Shown piece after piece: positions 1 through 7,720 of a DNA stretch of 16,289 bases. The stretch spans positions 1 to 16,289 of the forward strand of contig JANRKG010000482.1 of NCBI GenBank assembly GCA_033763635.1, given 5' to 3'. The notes beneath the pieces are model-generated. The model was not told the DNA's origin, ran no database searches, and saw only the letters and a program-made list of their open reading frames with translations. Position numbers and translations under genes: made by a program. This DNA is from JANRKG01 sp033763635. Its GTDB lineage: Bacteria > Cyanobacteriota > Cyanobacteriia > GCF-001939115. Numbering within the stretch: the first letter of the stretch is position 1; each line of letters starts with the position of its first letter.

Positions 1-1198
1 TGAAGTTGTCCAGCATGGACTGAATCGATCGTCGCACTGGACCCATATCTTCCGCCGGGGCCAAGGCTCCCAGCTCAACCAGGGAAGCTACCACCCGATT
101 CGCATCTTTTTGGGCAATCCCAAAGAGGGTATCCATCAGACGATTGCGGGTTAGGGGTTGAATGCGCCCCATCATCCCAAAGTCGTAGAAGATCAGGCTT
201 CCATCCGCTCCTGCTGCAATATTGCTGGGGTGAGGATCGGCATGGAAAAAGCCATCGTTCAGAAGTTGTTGTAGGTAAGCCTGGGCACCCCGTGCGGCTA
301 AAAGTTTGCGATCAATGCCTGCCGCTTCCAACGCTTCGTAGTGGCTGATCTTAATTCCCGGTACGTATTCCAGGGTCAACACCCGTGGAAATGTGTAGCG
401 CCAGTAGACGCGAGGAATTTTAGCCCAGTCAGCATTTCTGAAATTGCGACGAAACGTATCCGCGTTTTGCCCCTCATTCAGGTAATCAATTTCTTCGTAA
501 AGAATTTTGTGACATTCTTCGTAGATCCCAACCCAATCGACTCCCTGTGCCCAATCGGGTGGATGGTCTTGAAAGTAGCGAGCAATCCGTTTCAAAATTG
601 AAAGATCAATTTCAAATAACTGCTTCAAACCGGGACGTTGGATTTTAACGACCACCTCTTCGCCGGAGTGCAGTTGCGCTCGATGCACCTGCCCCAAGCT
701 TGCTGCTGCAATAGGAATCGGGTCGAAGCTGCGAAATAGATCTTGAACGGTTTTACCAGAATCTTGATAAATAATTTTTTCAACTTGCTCGTAACTAAAG
801 GCAGGTACTTTGTCCTGGAGCTTTGCCAGTTCATTGACATACTCGGAAGGCAAAATATCTGCACGGGTCGAAAATAGTTGACCGACCTTGATGAAGGTTG
901 GCCCCAAGTCGAGCAGGGATTCTCGAATCCAAATTGCCTGTGCTTTTCGTCGGGCCGCTACTTTCGTATCTGTTTTGCCTCCGACATAACTCCAAGATTT
1001 CCCCATCAGCCAGCTAGAGCCAAGCAATTTGAGGACGAAAGCCCAAATATCAAAGGTACGGCGACGGGCAGAGTATCTCTCCCGACTCCATCGATAGGCT
1101 TTATCGGTATAAACCTTATCTACAGAACGACCGAAGAGTGGACCACGGCCTTTACGTTGCGATAGGGGTAGGGCATTGCTGGTAGGCAGAACAGACAC
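1..1198 (-). CDS. AarF/ABC1/UbiB-family atypical kinase, partial (C-terminus outside window)
   Basis: Translating the minus strand from 1198 gives 399 residues with no stop before the window edge. Visible family motifs are KVGQ (104-107, the ABC1-specific KxGQ element), the Ala-rich nucleotide loop AAASLGQVH (164-172), the candidate ATP-contact lysine K185 in VVVKIQRPG, the acidic EEIDYLNEG element (235-243), the catalytic-loop equivalent FFHADPHPSN (317-326) and the metal-binding DFG (339-341). Relatives usually have PGN where this one has PSN. The family (UbiB/Coq8/ABC1K) comprises membrane-associated atypical kinases or ATPases linked to quinone and prenyl-lipid metabolism; in cyanobacteria a plastoquinone or tocopherol role is inference. 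I chose the GTG start because TTAGGA lies about 5-6 nt upstream. The gene follows the DUF6825-like gene on the same strand with a 49-bp gap, so co-transcription is likely. Cyanobacterial members are usually about 550 residues, so roughly 150 are missing here. The family call is secure; the substrate is unknown. Confidence 0.95.
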   Translation of the reverse strand, partial: MSVLPTSNALPLSQRKGRGPLFGRSVDKVYTDKAYRWSRERYSARRRTFDIWAFVLKLLGSSWLMGKSWSYVGGKTDTKVAARRKAQAIWIRESLLDLGPTFIKVGQLFSTRADILPSEYVNELAKLQDKVPAFSYEQVEKIIYQDSGKTVQDLFRSFDPIPIAAASLGQVHRAQLHSGEEVVVKIQRPGLKQLFEIDLSILKRIARYFQDHPPDWAQGVDWVGIYEECHKILYEEIDYLNEGQNADTFRRNFRNADWAKIPRVYWRYTFPRVLTLEYVPGIKISHYEALEAAGIDRKLLAARGAQAYLQQLLNDGFFHADPHPSNIAAGADGSLIFYDFGMMGRIQPLTRNRLMDTLFGIAQKDANRVVASLVELGALAPAEDMGPVRRSIQSMLDNF

Positions 1199-1247
1199 TC
1201 GATTTCCTAACAGGGGTGATTAAATACAAACTCAAAGTAGTCGGAGG

Positions 1248-1568
1248 CTAGATCGCACGATCGCGATAGCGCCTCAACTCAGCCCGAGAACGCGCGACTT
1301 CTGCCCTCAGTTCGTCAATCATCGCCTGGAGATCCTCAGTGGTTGAGGAGGACGATGGAGAGGAGGCACGCTCGTTCATTGCAGCGGATTCTTCCCGCTG
1401 TGCCCGTTCTAAGACCTGTTCAGTGAACTGTCTTAAGCGTTCCCGCTGTTCGGCATCAAACTTACCCAGTTCACTCAACGCATCTGTAAAAGTGGCTTCC
1501 ATGTTCTCGCTGACAGTTTCAGCCAGCGCTCTCCCAATAAAGAACGCTTGAATTAAAGGGTTACTCAT
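1248..1568 (-). CDS. Small conserved cyanobacterial protein, DUF6825-like
   Basis: This is a 106-residue soluble protein. Residues 1-60 (starting MSNPLIQAFFIGRALAE and including SELGKFDAEQRERLRQF) look helical and conserved. A Ser-rich linker follows at about 69-77, then a charged helix at 78-106 (EDLQAMIDELRAEVARSR) likely to form a coiled coil. From memory this matches the family annotated DUF6825 in cyanobacteria, with plastid relatives; I could not check that, and no function is assigned. The ATG at 1568 is preferred over an in-frame TTG at 1592 because family members begin with M-S/N-N-P and a TATAAT lies 27 bp upstream of it. No strong Shine-Dalgarno sequence is visible. The gene lies upstream of the AarF-family gene on the same strand, so the two may be co-transcribed. 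Confidence 0.85.
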   Translation of the reverse strand: MSNPLIQAFFIGRALAETVSENMEATFTDALSELGKFDAEQRERLRQFTEQVLERAQREESAAMNERASSPSSSSTTEDLQAMIDELRAEVARSRAELRRYRDRAI

Positions 1569-1594
1569 AACAATGTTAATTTGGGTTCGCAAAA

Positions 1595-1600
1595 ATTATA
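1595..1600 (-). promoter_or_regulatory. Candidate -10 box (TATAAT) for the DUF6825-like gene
   Basis: A perfect TATAAT is read on the minus strand, 27 bp upstream of the chosen ATG, in the AT-rich 214-bp gap after the DUF4359-like gene. No convincing -35 hexamer is present at 16-18 bp spacing (the sequence there is AGCAGC-like). It could be an activator-dependent promoter or a chance match. If real, transcription would start near 1588 and the gene would have its own promoter, independent of ribH and the DUF4359-like gene. Confidence 0.4.
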
Positions 1601-1782
1601 ACTTGCTTACCCGGAATGCTGCTTAGTCAGCGCGACAGAGATTCCTGCCAAACGAGGGCAAACGGTACCATGAATGACTTGCCAGAACGGTCTACCAAAA
1701 CATAGCTTGAAAAAAAGACAATCTCTATCCAGACAAGCTTTTAAGAAGACTTAGCTCAAATTAGAGATATCTATTTCTTAGT

Positions 1783-2178
1783 CTAAGGCATTGCAGCTTG
1801 ACGTTGTTCTGCCTTTAAAACATGAAAGGTCCAGAAAATACCAATTGTTTCAAATTGATACGAGGGCAGAACGGAGCCGACATCTAAATTGGTGCGATAC
1901 AAACTGAATACTAAAAAATTCTTTCTTTGGGTATTTTGAACGATGACCTGTTTTATGTGGGAACGGTTGGAATCGACTACTGCTGTACACTGTTCCTGAA
2001 GGGAATTCCCAAATACGGTAGGCATCTGAACACAAACCTGGCCCTTGAGATGTCGGCTCAGTTGTCCAACCGCAAAATCTTCGTAGGCAGAGTTTCCTGG
2101 ATTGGTTACAACCATCCCAGCAACTAGCCCCACTGCTATGACTACCCCGGATGCCATTACAATGCTCAAACCTTTCAC
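1783..2178 (-). CDS. DUF4359-like membrane-anchored or secreted protein
   Basis: This is a 131-residue protein. Its N-terminal hydrophobic segment (about residues 6-25) acts as an uncleaved anchor or signal peptide, followed by the TNPGNSAYEDFA element (25-36) that I recall at the start of DUF4359 proteins. Two cysteines (C49 and C64) could form a disulfide if the domain is outside the cytoplasm. The C-terminal half has alternating hydrophobic residues typical of beta strands (FLVFSLYRT, YQFETIGIFWTF). The function of this family is unknown to me. I chose the GTG at 2178 because AGGAG lies 10 nt upstream and the protein then begins with K-G-L and a membrane segment. A longer reading from GTG at 2226 would add 16 poorly conserved residues. 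It lies downstream of ribH on the same strand, separated by 259 bp, so probably has its own promoter. Confidence 0.82.
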   Translation of the reverse strand: MKGLSIVMASGVVIAVGLVAGMVVTNPGNSAYEDFAVGQLSRHLKGQVCVQMPTVFGNSLQEQCTAVVDSNRSHIKQVIVQNTQRKNFLVFSLYRTNLDVGSVLPSYQFETIGIFWTFHVLKAEQRQAAMP

Positions 2179-2437
2179 GGGATTCACTCTCCTGTGTTTC
2201 AGTTCAGAACTTCCTCGTTGTAACACAAAATCCCCATTCTCTTGATAGAAATCCGGATGGGGTGGTTAACAAGAAGAGATGCAATTCGCTTCCTGAGAAG
2301 AGTTATTTTCTGTAAAGCAAAGCCAAAGGGATTCCCGGAAGAAATTTGCCGACGGGTTGCCCTTTAACTATACTCAGGGCGCAAGGGTGGCTTGAGCGGA
2401 CTCGAAACCAGCGGATAAATTGTTTTTCGGAGATCTC

Positions 2438-2992
2438 TTAAACCCCACTGGAGGAGGTTGGAAGGGTTTGAACCACTCCGCTATTAGCTGGCAAGTACGT
2501 AGCAGGATTGGCAGATTCTCGAATTTGCCGCATCAGGGTTGCCATCTCCAGGGCACTCATGGCGTAATCCCATCCGTGATTACTCTTAATTCCTGCCCGT
2601 TCTAGAGCTTGCTGCATGGTATCCGTAGTCAGAATTCCGAAGACGACTGGAACCCCCGTTTGAAAACCAGCCGCTGCGATCCCTTTCGATACTTCAGCCG
2701 ATACATAGTCAAAGTGGGGAGTTTGCCCTCGAATCACGGCTCCAAGGCAAATAATGGCATCGTAGCGCTGGGTCAGGGCCATCTGACGGGCCACGATCGG
2801 CACTTCAAAACTACCAGGCACCCAGACGTAATCCACCTGAGTGCCCTGAGGGTCTACATCTACGCCATGCCGCTTCAGGCAGTCCTGGCATCCTTCTAGC
2901 AATTTACCCGTCACCAGATCATTAAAGCGACCGATGACCAGCGCAAACTTGAGATGCTGGGTTTGAGTAAAATTTCCTTCAAAAACTGCCAT
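2438..2992 (-). CDS. ribH: 6,7-dimethyl-8-ribityllumazine synthase
   Basis: RibH condenses 5-amino-6-ribitylamino-uracil with 3,4-dihydroxy-2-butanone 4-phosphate to give lumazine, the penultimate step of riboflavin synthesis; it acts in the cytosol and usually forms pentamers or 60-mers. Visible motifs are the substrate-stacking RFN (22-24), PGSFEVP (59-65), GAVIRGQTPHFDYV (84-97) containing the general-acid/base histidine H93, and GIKSNHGWDYA (134-144), which lines the phosphate-binding site. The core ends near residue 160, the usual family length. About 24 further residues rich in Pro, Ser, Thr and Val form a tail. The start is ATG at 2992. Its upstream region has no strong Shine-Dalgarno sequence, and an ATGGCAGT octamer is repeated 13 bp upstream in another frame. 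The gene is 84 bp downstream of psbZ on the same strand, a neighbour pair I recall from other cyanobacteria. Function is highly certain. Confidence 0.97.
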   Translation of the reverse strand: MAVFEGNFTQTQHLKFALVIGRFNDLVTGKLLEGCQDCLKRHGVDVDPQGTQVDYVWVPGSFEVPIVARQMALTQRYDAIICLGAVIRGQTPHFDYVSAEVSKGIAAAGFQTGVPVVFGILTTDTMQQALERAGIKSNHGWDYAMSALEMATLMRQIRESANPATYLPANSGVVQTLPTSSSGV

Positions 2993-3054
2993 GTATGACT
3001 GCCATGAATCTACAAACTACAGACTAATAAATTAAGCATAGCGAATTCCAGGCC

Positions 3055-3076
3055 ACAGGTTAGAACGCTGACCTGT
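3055..3076 (-). terminator. Small hairpin just after the psbZ stop codon
   Basis: Six-base arms (ACAGGT and ACCTGT) separated by 10 nt abut the psbZ stop codon. No T-run follows on the minus strand, so this is not a canonical Rho-independent terminator. It could protect the abundant psbZ message from 3' decay, or attenuate read-through into ribH. It is a weak structure and may be chance. Confidence 0.3.
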
Positions 3077-3268
3077 TCAAGCGACGAGGTAGTTAAGGAC
3101 ACCCACCAGCACGACCAGTGCAATCCAAACTCCTGATCCCAAGAGAATCAAATTTTTGGATTGATCCCAGTTTTTCGGGGATGCGTAAGCAACGGGCACC
3201 CCAATTACCAGAATAAAGGACATGGCGACTAACGCCAGAAGTGCGACCTGGAACAGGATTTGAGACAT
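3077..3268 (-). CDS. psbZ: Photosystem II reaction centre protein Z (Ycf9)
   Basis: PsbZ is a small thylakoid membrane subunit of photosystem II, placed at the core/antenna interface near CP43 and PsbK, and it helps stabilise the complex. The 63-residue product has two transmembrane helices (about residues 4-26 and 40-62) joined by a short polar turn, and matches the family in length. Characteristic segments are the VPVAYASP element after helix 1, the NWDQSKNLI turn and a C-terminus ending in NYLVA. The ATG start is preceded by GGGAGA at good spacing. The gene is first in a run of minus-strand genes; ribH follows 84 bp downstream. It may be co-transcribed with ribH or expressed alone, since psbZ expression normally tracks photosynthesis. 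An AT-rich stretch upstream (3290-3330) could hold its promoter, but I see no clear -35/-10 pair. Confidence 0.97.
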   Translation of the reverse strand: MSQILFQVALLALVAMSFILVIGVPVAYASPKNWDQSKNLILLGSGVWIALVVLVGVLNYLVA

Positions 3269-3386
3269 TTTTTTCTCCCACTACGCCAATGATAAAAATA
3301 CCGAGTGAAATCTGATTCTGCGTTATTAAAATCAGCCCTGTGAATCACTCTAGGAGAATTTGTGCACACGGACAAGGGATTAGAAG

Positions 3387-3535
3387 AAGGCAGAGGGTAG
3401 GAGGCAGAGGTCAGAAGGAAAGAAGAGGCAGAGGGCGGAAGTTGGAATGATGGAGGGGCTTGAGTCCCTTGTAAGGTAAAAGGTAGAGACAGAATGTTTA
3501 AAACGTTCCTTCTGCCCTCTCCCCTCTGCTTTCCT
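3387..3535. repeat. Purine-rich GGCAGAGG repeats with an imperfect inverted copy
   Basis: GGCAGAGG occurs three times on the plus strand (3389-3396, 3403-3410, 3427-3434) in a strand made almost only of G and A. The segment at 3416-3441 (AGGAAAG, AGAGG, AGAGGGC, GAAG blocks) reappears as its reverse complement at 3509-3535 with a few mismatches, leaving a spacer of about 67 nt. The result is a potential long stem-loop ending one base before the preferred ATG of the nucleotidyltransferase gene. It resembles the short tandem G/A-rich intergenic repeats known from filamentous cyanobacteria (recalled, not checked). It lies between divergent genes, so it could affect both psbZ and the plus-strand gene. 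Confidence 0.7.
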
Positions 3536-6238
3536 ATGGACCTCATCCTCTGCCACACCACCGCTGATTTCGATACGTTAGGAGCTGCGGTTGGGCTGAC
3601 CCTGTTGCATCCTGGTAGCCGGATTGTTTTGACCGGGGGATCTCATCCAACGGTGCAGCAATTTTTAGCTCTTCACCGGGATGAGTATGCCTTGATTGAG
3701 CGGCGCTCGGTCAATCAAGAGCAAATTCGTTCCCTGACGGTGGTGGATACTCAAAGGCGCTATCGTTTGGGAGTCGCAGCCGAGTGGTTAGATCTGCCTG
3801 GGATTGAGGTTACTGTATATGACCATCACATCGAAGAAGCACGAGATATTCCGACCCATCAGGTCGTTGTGGAAGACATCGGAGCCACGACAACCCTGAT
3901 CGTCGAACAACTGCAAGCGGCTCAAGTGGCTATTTCGGCACCGGAAGCGACCGTGATGGCTCTAGGCATCCATGTTGATACAGGGTCTTTAACCTTTGAG
4001 CATGCCACCTTCCGGGATGCTCTGGCTCTGGCTTGGTTGATGGGACAGGGGGCAATTCAGGAAGCGATCGGCGAGTATGTGGACCCTGGCCTTTCCCCCG
4101 TGCTTCAGGAGTGGATGGCGATCGCGCTGAACAGTCTGCAAACGGAAACAGTGCATCACCAGATGCTTTCGTGGGTCGTTCTGCACCTTCCCTCCCATAT
4201 TCAGGGACTTTCAGCCCTGGCAAGTAAGTTGGTTGATCTCACAAATAGTGATGCCTTGTTGCTGGTGGCCCAACATCCCGGCAATGATGGGGAATCTAAA
4301 TTGATATTGATTGCCCGATCGCGCATTCCTGATACCAATTGGGGAGAACTGTTGCGCCCTCTGGGCGGCGGAGGCCATCCCCGTGCTGCCGCAGCGACCC
4401 TACGAGGAATGGACCCGGAAGCCGTAGTTCGCCGATTGCTGGATCAGTTCAAAGCCCAGATTCCCCAACCCCCGACGGCCCGTGAACTCATGTCCTCCCC
4501 CGTGCGGACCATCCGACCCGAAACGCCAATCGACGAGGCCCACCGGATTCTGTTGCGCTACGGTCACTCTGGCTTATCAGTGGTGGATGCTGAGGGACAG
4601 TTGGTGGGAATTATCTCCCGTCGCGATCTGGATATTGCCCTGCGCCATCGGTTTGGACATGCTCCCGTGCGGGGGTATATGACGACTCAGTTACGCACCA
4701 TCACCCCCGAAACTCCCTTGCCCGAAATCGAATCCCTCATGGTGGTGTATGACATCGGACGATTGCCCGTGCTGGATCAGGGGCAACTGGTGGGGATTGT
4801 GACTCGAACGGATGTCCTGCGGCAACTGCATCGGGGGCGAACGGTTGGCCCCCGTCCCGATCGTCTCCCAAATGCCTTCTGTCCCCTGCCTCTGACCTCC
4901 CTGCAAGAACGACTCCTTCCCGAACTCTGGGAACTATTGGCAGGAGCCGCCCAACGAGCCGAACAGGAGGGTTGGCATCTTTATCTGGTTGGGGGAGCCG
5001 TGCGGGATTTGCTATTGGCAGATGCGGATCAGCCCCTCCTCCTGAGTGATATTGATTTAGTCGTGGATGGGTTTTACCGGGCGCTACGGGAAGGGGCGGG
5101 GGTTGATCTGGCTCGATCGCTCTGTGAAACGCATTCAGAAGCTCGGTTACAGGTCTACGGCCAGTTCCAAACTGCTGCCCTGCTCTGGCACCACCATCCC
5201 ATTTTGGACTCCCTCTGGATTGACTTTGCCACTGCCCGCACCGAGTTTTATCCCTATCCTGCTGCCAATCCTGAAGTTGAGGCAAGTTCTATCCAGCAGG
5301 ATCTCTATCGGCGGGACTTTACAATTAACGCGATGGCGATTCGCCTGACGAACCCGCGAGCGGGGGAACTGTTGGATTTCTTTGGCGGAACCCTGGACTT
5401 ACAGGCACGGCAGATTCGGGTTCTCCATGCCAATAGTTTTATTGAAGACCCAACGCGCATCTTCCGGGCAGTGCGGTTTGCGGTGCGGTTGGGCTTTCGG
5501 ATCGAACCGCAAACCGAGGGGTATATTCGCCATGCGATCGAGAGTGGGATTTATGAGCGGGTCCAGGATGAGAATGATCGTGCTCCGGCCCTGCAAACTC
5601 GGTTGAAGGCCGAACTCAAGTACATTTTGCAGGCTCCCTATTGGCGATCGGCCCTCACTCTCCTTTCAGATCTGGGAGCCTTGCAGTGTATTCACAAGGA
5701 CTTGACTCTCGATCGTTCCCTGTGGCATCAACTTAAACTCGCCAGTCGGCTGCTTCAGCATCCTGTGGTAGAACCCTCCCTACCTCCCTGGCAGACAGTT
5801 TTGGAAATCATACTAGCCTCCTTACCCAGCCCTGCCCCTGGTCGGATTGCTCGAAATTTGCAATTGCCGATCGAGGACGTTGAACAGTTGGAACAGTTGG
5901 AGGATCATCGACGGGATATCGAGCAACGATTGGTGGAACCCGCAAACCCCAGCCAGATTGTAGAAGCGTTAAAGCCCTATCCGTTGTTAACGCTGGTTCT
6001 CGTTGCCGTACAGACTTCTGGAAGCACAAGAAAACTGCTTTGGCGTTATCTCACGGTCTGGTCCCGGATGAAGGCTCCGATCGATGGGAATGATCTGAAA
6101 CAGTTGGGCTACAAACCAGGACGGCATTTTAAGCAAATTTTGGATGATCTGTTGCAAGAGACTCTCGATGGAAAAATACGCGATCGGGCGGAAGCGGAAG
6201 CATTTTTAGGCCAGCACTATCCCCTTAACCTTTCCTAA
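3536..6238 (+). CDS. tRNA nucleotidyltransferase (CC- or A-adding type) with N-terminal DHH and CBS domains
   Basis: The protein has 900 residues. Domain 1 (about 1-310) is a DHH/DHHA1 phosphoesterase-like module: ADFDTLG (10-16), DTQ (71-73), DHH (96-98), HVDTG (146-150) and GGGGHPRAAAA (277-287). Two CBS domains follow (about 317-370 and 378-432), which in other proteins bind adenine nucleotides. The C-terminal half is a class II tRNA nucleotidyltransferase/poly(A) polymerase: LVGGAVRD (484-491), the catalytic DIDLVV (505-510; D505 and D507), RRDFTINAM (592-600), EDPTRIFRAVRFAVRLGF (637-654) and RLKAEL (689-694). Enzymes of this class complete or repair the tRNA 3' CCA. In Synechocystis and Aquifex, CCA synthesis is split between CC-adding and A-adding enzymes, and the DHH-CBS fusion occurs in that setting; I cannot tell which activity this one has. 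ATG 3536 is preferred because MDLILCHTTADFD is the expected domain start. An in-frame ATG at 3494 would add 14 residues encoded by the repeat. The kinase-like gene follows 36 bp later. Confidence 0.93.
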   Translation: MDLILCHTTADFDTLGAAVGLTLLHPGSRIVLTGGSHPTVQQFLALHRDEYALIERRSVNQEQIRSLTVVDTQRRYRLGVAAEWLDLPGIEVTVYDHHIEEARDIPTHQVVVEDIGATTTLIVEQLQAAQVAISAPEATVMALGIHVDTGSLTFEHATFRDALALAWLMGQGAIQEAIGEYVDPGLSPVLQEWMAIALNSLQTETVHHQMLSWVVLHLPSHIQGLSALASKLVDLTNSDALLLVAQHPGNDGESKLILIARSRIPDTNWGELLRPLGGGGHPRAAAATLRGMDPEAVVRRLLDQFKAQIPQPPTARELMSSPVRTIRPETPIDEAHRILLRYGHSGLSVVDAEGQLVGIISRRDLDIALRHRFGHAPVRGYMTTQLRTITPETPLPEIESLMVVYDIGRLPVLDQGQLVGIVTRTDVLRQLHRGRTVGPRPDRLPNAFCPLPLTSLQERLLPELWELLAGAAQRAEQEGWHLYLVGGAVRDLLLADADQPLLLSDIDLVVDGFYRALREGAGVDLARSLCETHSEARLQVYGQFQTAALLWHHHPILDSLWIDFATARTEFYPYPAANPEVEASSIQQDLYRRDFTINAMAIRLTNPRAGELLDFFGGTLDLQARQIRVLHANSFIEDPTRIFRAVRFAVRLGFRIEPQTEGYIRHAIESGIYERVQDENDRAPALQTRLKAELKYILQAPYWRSALTLLSDLGALQCIHKDLTLDRSLWHQLKLASRLLQHPVVEPSLPPWQTVLEIILASLPSPAPGRIARNLQLPIEDVEQLEQLEDHRRDIEQRLVEPANPSQIVEALKPYPLLTLVLVAVQTSGSTRKLLWRYLTVWSRMKAPIDGNDLKQLGYKPGRHFKQILDDLLQETLDGKIRDRAEAEAFLGQHYPLNLS

Positions 6239-6274
6239 AGGAGTAGCATGATTAAGAAGTATGGACAGGGTTAG

Positions 6275-7720
6275 ATGGGATTCACGACAGGCAGACCGCT
6301 GCAAAACGGTAAGTACAGTCTGGGACCAGTGCTGGGCCAGCGCAAGTTAAGCATCACGTACCGGGCAACTCAGACCCCCGGAGGGTCTCCAGTCGTGATC
6401 AAAATGCTCCATGAAACCTTGAAGACGCATCCCGAATTCACCCGATTACAGCAGCAGTTTGTCACAACAGGCCAGCGCTTGCTCCAGTGTCGGCATCCCA
6501 ATCTTGTGGAGACGATCGAACTCTTCGAAGAAGAAGGCATGGCCCTGCTGGTCATGGAAGAGGTGCAGGGGCAGAGCTTAGAGGCAGTGGTCGCTGCGAC
6601 GGGACCGCTCCCTGAAACAATGGCTCTGGACTATCTTCGTCAAGCTGGAGCGGCTCTGGAATTGTTGCACCAAAATCATTTGGTCCATCAAGATGTCCAA
6701 CCTCGTAACCTGATTCGGTGCCTACAGCCCGATCGCATCGTCGTCACGAACCTGGGCACCATTGGGGATCAAGTTGGGTATGTGGCTGCGGGGCCGTATG
6801 CATTACCAGGCGATCGGGGTTCAATGATGGATGTGTATGGATTGGCTGCAACCCTCTACTACTTGCTGATGGGACAGCCTCCCCTCATTCCCGCCCCGCA
6901 AGAGGAGGGGCCTGTTCTAACCTCAAGCCGTGATCCTGCTTATCTCCTGGCCCGTTTGCGTCAGTTCCATCCCGGTCTTTCTCCTCAAACGGAACAAGCA
7001 CTGCTCCGGGGGTTGGCCCTTGGGCCTGATCCTCGTATTAGCCGTATCTCAGATTGGCTGGCTCTCCTGCCACAGGAAACAATGGTGGGGACGGTTAAAA
7101 CCCAGATGATCGCGCCTCAAGCGAATGGTTCTGTTCAGAAAGTGAGCGATCGTGCCTCTCACAAGGGGAAAGGCCGACTCCCCCGTGCCCTGGTCTTGAC
7201 TTCGTTGGTCGCGATCGCCCTTGGGGCAGGGGCCGGATTTGCTGTCCGATTCAGTGTTGCGACCGGAACTGGCCCTGCCCTCCTGAATCCAGAGCAAAGC
7301 TTCCCAGCACGGGATAACTGGCCGGGAACCGTGCCAGCGGAAGCATCATCCCCTGCCCAAACTCTAATTGAGTCCTCTGAACCGCTCGCCCCCTCCGTTC
7401 GTCGCGAGGTGGAAGCGCCTGAGTCTGTTTCCCCTGCCGAACCCAATCCCATTCCTGCTTCGCGTTCCAGACGGCAAGTTGAGGCTTCTAATCCCGAACC
7501 CAAACCTGAACTTAAAGCCAGTCCACTTCCAGCGGCTGAGTCTGTTCCCATTTCTGCTCCTGCGTCTCCGGAGTCGTTACCCCCAGTTGACCCCCTTCCT
7601 CCGACTGCTCCGATCGAGCCTTTACCCCCCAGCACCCCAGAACCTCCCCCCGCTACTGTTCCAGATGTTCCCCCTGCCCCTCCTGTTCAGGAAGGCGCTC
7701 CTGCTCCTACGGCACCTTAA
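6275..7720 (+). CDS. Membrane-anchored Ser/Thr kinase-like protein, probable pseudokinase, with Pro-rich tail
   Basis: The protein has 481 residues. An N-terminal kinase fold (about 14-265) is recognisable from the VAIK-like VVIKML (K43), VMEEVQGQSLE (93-103), the catalytic-loop region HLVHQDVQPRNLI (135-147) and MDVYGLAATLYYLLMGQPP (185-203). Several motifs are eroded: the Gly loop reads LGQRKLSITY, HRD is HQD (138-140), the lysine of DxKPxN is Gln142, DFG is NLG (159-161), and APE is replaced by LPG (177-179). Loss of the DFG aspartate argues against normal Mg-ATP catalysis. One transmembrane helix (about 304-326) is followed by a 150-residue tail rich in Pro, Ala, Ser and Glu, probably extracytoplasmic. 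ATG 6275 is preceded by AGGG. It directly abuts the stop of an 8-codon reading frame at 6248-6274 that has its own AAAGGAG. The 36-bp gap to the upstream nucleotidyltransferase gene suggests an operon. Partner and signal are unknown. Confidence 0.88.
   Translation: MGFTTGRPLQNGKYSLGPVLGQRKLSITYRATQTPGGSPVVIKMLHETLKTHPEFTRLQQQFVTTGQRLLQCRHPNLVETIELFEEEGMALLVMEEVQGQSLEAVVAATGPLPETMALDYLRQAGAALELLHQNHLVHQDVQPRNLIRCLQPDRIVVTNLGTIGDQVGYVAAGPYALPGDRGSMMDVYGLAATLYYLLMGQPPLIPAPQEEGPVLTSSRDPAYLLARLRQFHPGLSPQTEQALLRGLALGPDPRISRISDWLALLPQETMVGTVKTQMIAPQANGSVQKVSDRASHKGKGRLPRALVLTSLVAIALGAGAGFAVRFSVATGTGPALLNPEQSFPARDNWPGTVPAEASSPAQTLIESSEPLAPSVRREVEAPESVSPAEPNPIPASRSRRQVEASNPEPKPELKASPLPAAESVPISAPASPESLPPVDPLPPTAPIEPLPPSTPEPPPATVPDVPPAPPVQEGAPAPTAP

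Noticed and set aside
878..1165. 95-residue plus-strand frame opposite the AarF-family gene
   Set aside because: The minus strand here encodes the conserved N-terminal half of the AarF-family protein, including KVGQ; the plus frame has no recognisable content.
1705..1790. Hairpin-like pieces and a T-run after the DUF4359-like gene as a terminator
   Set aside because: The stems found (CTTAG/CTAAG, AGCTTG/CAAGCT) are short or have long loops, and none sits directly before the T-run.
2300..2437. Possible tRNA remnant (a GGTTTCGAGTCC-like stretch on the minus strand)
   Set aside because: The loop has an extra base, and no acceptor stem, anticodon arm or D arm could be placed around it.
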